A stretch of DNA of 6,548 nt, from positions 1 through 6,548 of the forward strand of contig JACQHN010000461.1 of the NCBI GenBank assembly GCA_016199015.1, given 5' to 3'. Position 1 is the stretch's first letter. The number at the start of each line of letters is the position of its first letter. Under the pieces are notes generated by a model. It did no database searches. It was not told where the DNA came from and saw only the letters and a list, made by a program, of their open reading frames with translations. The DNA comes from Nitrospira defluvii. Lineage in GTDB: Bacteria > Nitrospirota > Nitrospiria > Nitrospirales > Nitrospiraceae. The translations under genes were made by a program, and so were the position numbers. This document shows positions 5,645 to 6,548 of the stretch, in pieces.

Positions 5645-6304
5645 ATGAATGAGACCATGCTCAAGGTATTGCAAGGTTTCCTCCTCATCGCCACACTTGG
5701 GGGCTGCTCGACCACCTATGAGCCGCGCCTCAGCCTCCCTCCCGCTGCATTCAATCGTTCCATCGATGCAACCGTGGAGGTGCATCCATTTATCGCCTCC
5801 GATGAACTACTCTCCGGACACTCGACCTATGGTGTGGTCGCGGAGGACTATGTCAACAGACCACCTTCCAAGTTGACTCAGGCACTCACCGAGCAAGTGG
5901 TGGCGGAGCTGTCGGCGCATCACGTATTCCTCAAGGTGAGTACCTATGACGTGGAACCCGACCTCATTCTCACGGGACGTGTCGAGCGATTCTTCGAGCA
6001 TGATCGCCGCAAACTCTGGGCCCTCGTTCCGTACTATTCGGACAAGCTCGCGAGCCTCTTCCGCGTGAATACCTACCGCACGAACGGAGAGATACGTCTC
6101 ACGATGATGTTGTTGAAGCCGACCGGAGAACTCGTCGGTTCCTATATGGGTCGCTCGACGTTTAATGAAGACTATACCCCGAATAGTGAAGTGCGTCCCG
6201 GCGACCGTCTCAACCGCGCCTTGGGGCAGGCGCTTGCTCAAATACGTGACGAAATGCTCGCCGATCCCGCACTTCCCAAGACCCGTCACACTGAGGCGTT
6301 CTAA
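5645..6304 (+). CDS. Predicted lipoprotein of unknown function
   Basis: A protein of 219 residues from ATG 5645 (215 from ATG 5657). It has a lipoprotein signal peptide: a short n-region with one Lys, the hydrophobic stretch VLQGFLLIATL and a lipobox ending GGC, with Ser at +2 pointing to the outer membrane. The mature part has no family motif I can name with confidence. It reads as mixed alpha/beta: a strand around TVEVHPF, a GVVAEDYVNRPPSKL segment, a helix ALTEQVVAELSAHHVF, a strand DLILTGRVERFFEH, then NGEIRLTMMLLKPTGELVGSY. The plan of one amphipathic helix followed by an 'LxGxVxxF' strand recalls small periplasmic lipoproteins such as ABC-transport auxiliary, DUF4136 or PelC/CsgG-like folds; this is only an analogy. 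No good Shine-Dalgarno precedes 5633 (GTG) or 5645. 5657 has a weak GAG. It is transcribed away from the O-methyltransferase gene and stands alone. Confidence 0.82.
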   Translation: MNETMLKVLQGFLLIATLGGCSTTYEPRLSLPPAAFNRSIDATVEVHPFIASDELLSGHSTYGVVAEDYVNRPPSKLTQALTEQVVAELSAHHVFLKVSTYDVEPDLILTGRVERFFEHDRRKLWALVPYYSDKLASLFRVNTYRTNGEIRLTMMLLKPTGELVGSYMGRSTFNEDYTPNSEVRPGDRLNRALGQALAQIRDEMLADPALPKTRHTEAF

Positions 6305-6351
6305 GCGCCTGCGCTTCCTTCCGCACCGCTTCGAGTGGAACACCTCTTCAA

Positions 6352-6391
6352 CCGTATCTCGTCATGCATGGGCCGTATCGAGATAGATACG
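6352..6391. repeat. Overlapping CGTATC/GATACG palindromes in intergenic DNA
   Basis: CCGTATC is present twice (6352-6358 and 6373-6379). TATCTCG (6355-6361) pairs with CGAGATA (6379-6385), while CGTATC (6374-6379) pairs with GATACG (6386-6391) over a 6-base loop, so the two folds compete. A CATGCATG palindrome (6363-6370) lies between. The arrangement looks like part of a dispersed intergenic repeat. A related string (GGGCCGTATC, then CATCTCGTGAGGCGAG) lies at 771-824. It is downstream of the lipoprotein stop, so a 3'-end role is also possible. Confidence 0.35.
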
Positions 6392-6463
6392 CCTGATCGG
6401 CACGGGCGCGATGGGTATCCGCGCGATTCAGCCGTATTCCATGCCATTCTCCAAGTTCTCTCG

Positions 6464-6483
6464 TGAGGCAAGGTCCTTGCTCA
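6464..6483. promoter_or_regulatory. Near-perfect inverted repeat upstream of the right-edge gene
   Basis: TGA(G)GCAAGG-T-CCTTGCTCA forms a 9-bp dyad interrupted by one extra G, around a single central T. It lies 60 bases before the start codon at 6544. A transcription-factor site is the likely reading. It is too tight at the centre to be a good RNA hairpin. Confidence 0.3.
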
Positions 6484-6495
6484 TCCAAGAGCCAT

Positions 6496-6513
6496 CGCCC
6501 GCCACTACGGGCG
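6496..6513 (+). other. Short leader hairpin
   Basis: CGCCC (6496-6500) and GGGCG (6509-6513) can pair across the 8-base loop GCCACTAC. It ends 16 bases before the ribosome binding site at 6530-6538. It may be a leader structure, but a 5-bp GC stem is common by chance. Apart from this and the two palindromic elements before it, the gap 6305-6543 shows nothing coding. Confidence 0.2.
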
Positions 6514-6543
6514 TTCGACCATGACCCACGGAGGGAGGACGAC

Positions 6544-6548
6544 ATGCC
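6544..6548 (+). CDS. Start of a gene cut by the right window edge
   Basis: Only ATG and two further bases are in the window. The start is supported by a near-perfect Shine-Dalgarno, GGAGGGAGG at 6530-6538, five bases ahead of the ATG, with no overlapping gene on either strand. The product cannot be told. Confidence 0.6.

Noticed and set aside
6303..6316. AAGCG-CCTG-CGCTT hairpin at the lipoprotein stop codon as terminator
   Set aside because: The stem is only 5 bp and no T-run follows; not strong enough to list as a feature.
5807..6343. - strand open frame (178 codons) opposite the unknown lipoprotein
   Set aside because: The + strand frame has a lipoprotein signal peptide and the better composition; the - frame has no signal, domain or convincing start.

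Overview
The window is GC-rich, densely coding DNA from a Gram-negative bacterium. Two genes encode lipoproteins with clear lipobox signal peptides, one of them in the outer-membrane Slp family. Gene content, codon use and intergenic style (short GC-rich gaps with CGTATC/GATACG-type palindromes) remind me of Nitrospira (Nitrospirota). That placement is an inference from recall, not a database result. No rRNA, tRNA, CRISPR array, insertion sequence or phage gene is visible.

The left part (1-2666) is on the + strand and looks like a membrane and ion-homeostasis block. It starts with the C-terminal 246 residues of a type II P-type cation ATPase whose M5/M6 signature resembles the Na,K-ATPase branch. 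Next is a stand-alone protein with four CBS motifs (two Bateman modules), probably an adenine-nucleotide sensor, which ends in a strong GC hairpin. A TerC-family membrane protein of the YgdQ type follows, with its own candidate promoter.

The middle part (2759-5429) is on the - strand. In transcription order it holds a two-domain O-methyltransferase (4416-5429), an unexplained 13-codon mini-ORF with a strong ribosome binding site (4258-4299), a class I SAM-dependent methyltransferase (3344-4153) and an Slp-family lipoprotein (2759-3301). The last two are almost certainly co-transcribed. The O-methyltransferase has a good sigma70-like promoter with a perfect TTGACA -35, and a 10-bp tandem repeat lies just upstream of it.

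The right part (5430-6548) has a divergent intergenic region, then a + strand lipoprotein of unknown function (5645-6304). A hairpin-rich gap of about 240 bases follows, and the first codon of another gene with a near-perfect Shine-Dalgarno sits at the window edge.

I see ordinary, mostly recognisable genes and no convincing new multi-gene system. The points most worth a second look are the compact regulatory architecture of the 5430-5657 divergent region, the arginine-rich mini-ORF, and the uncharacterised lipoprotein.
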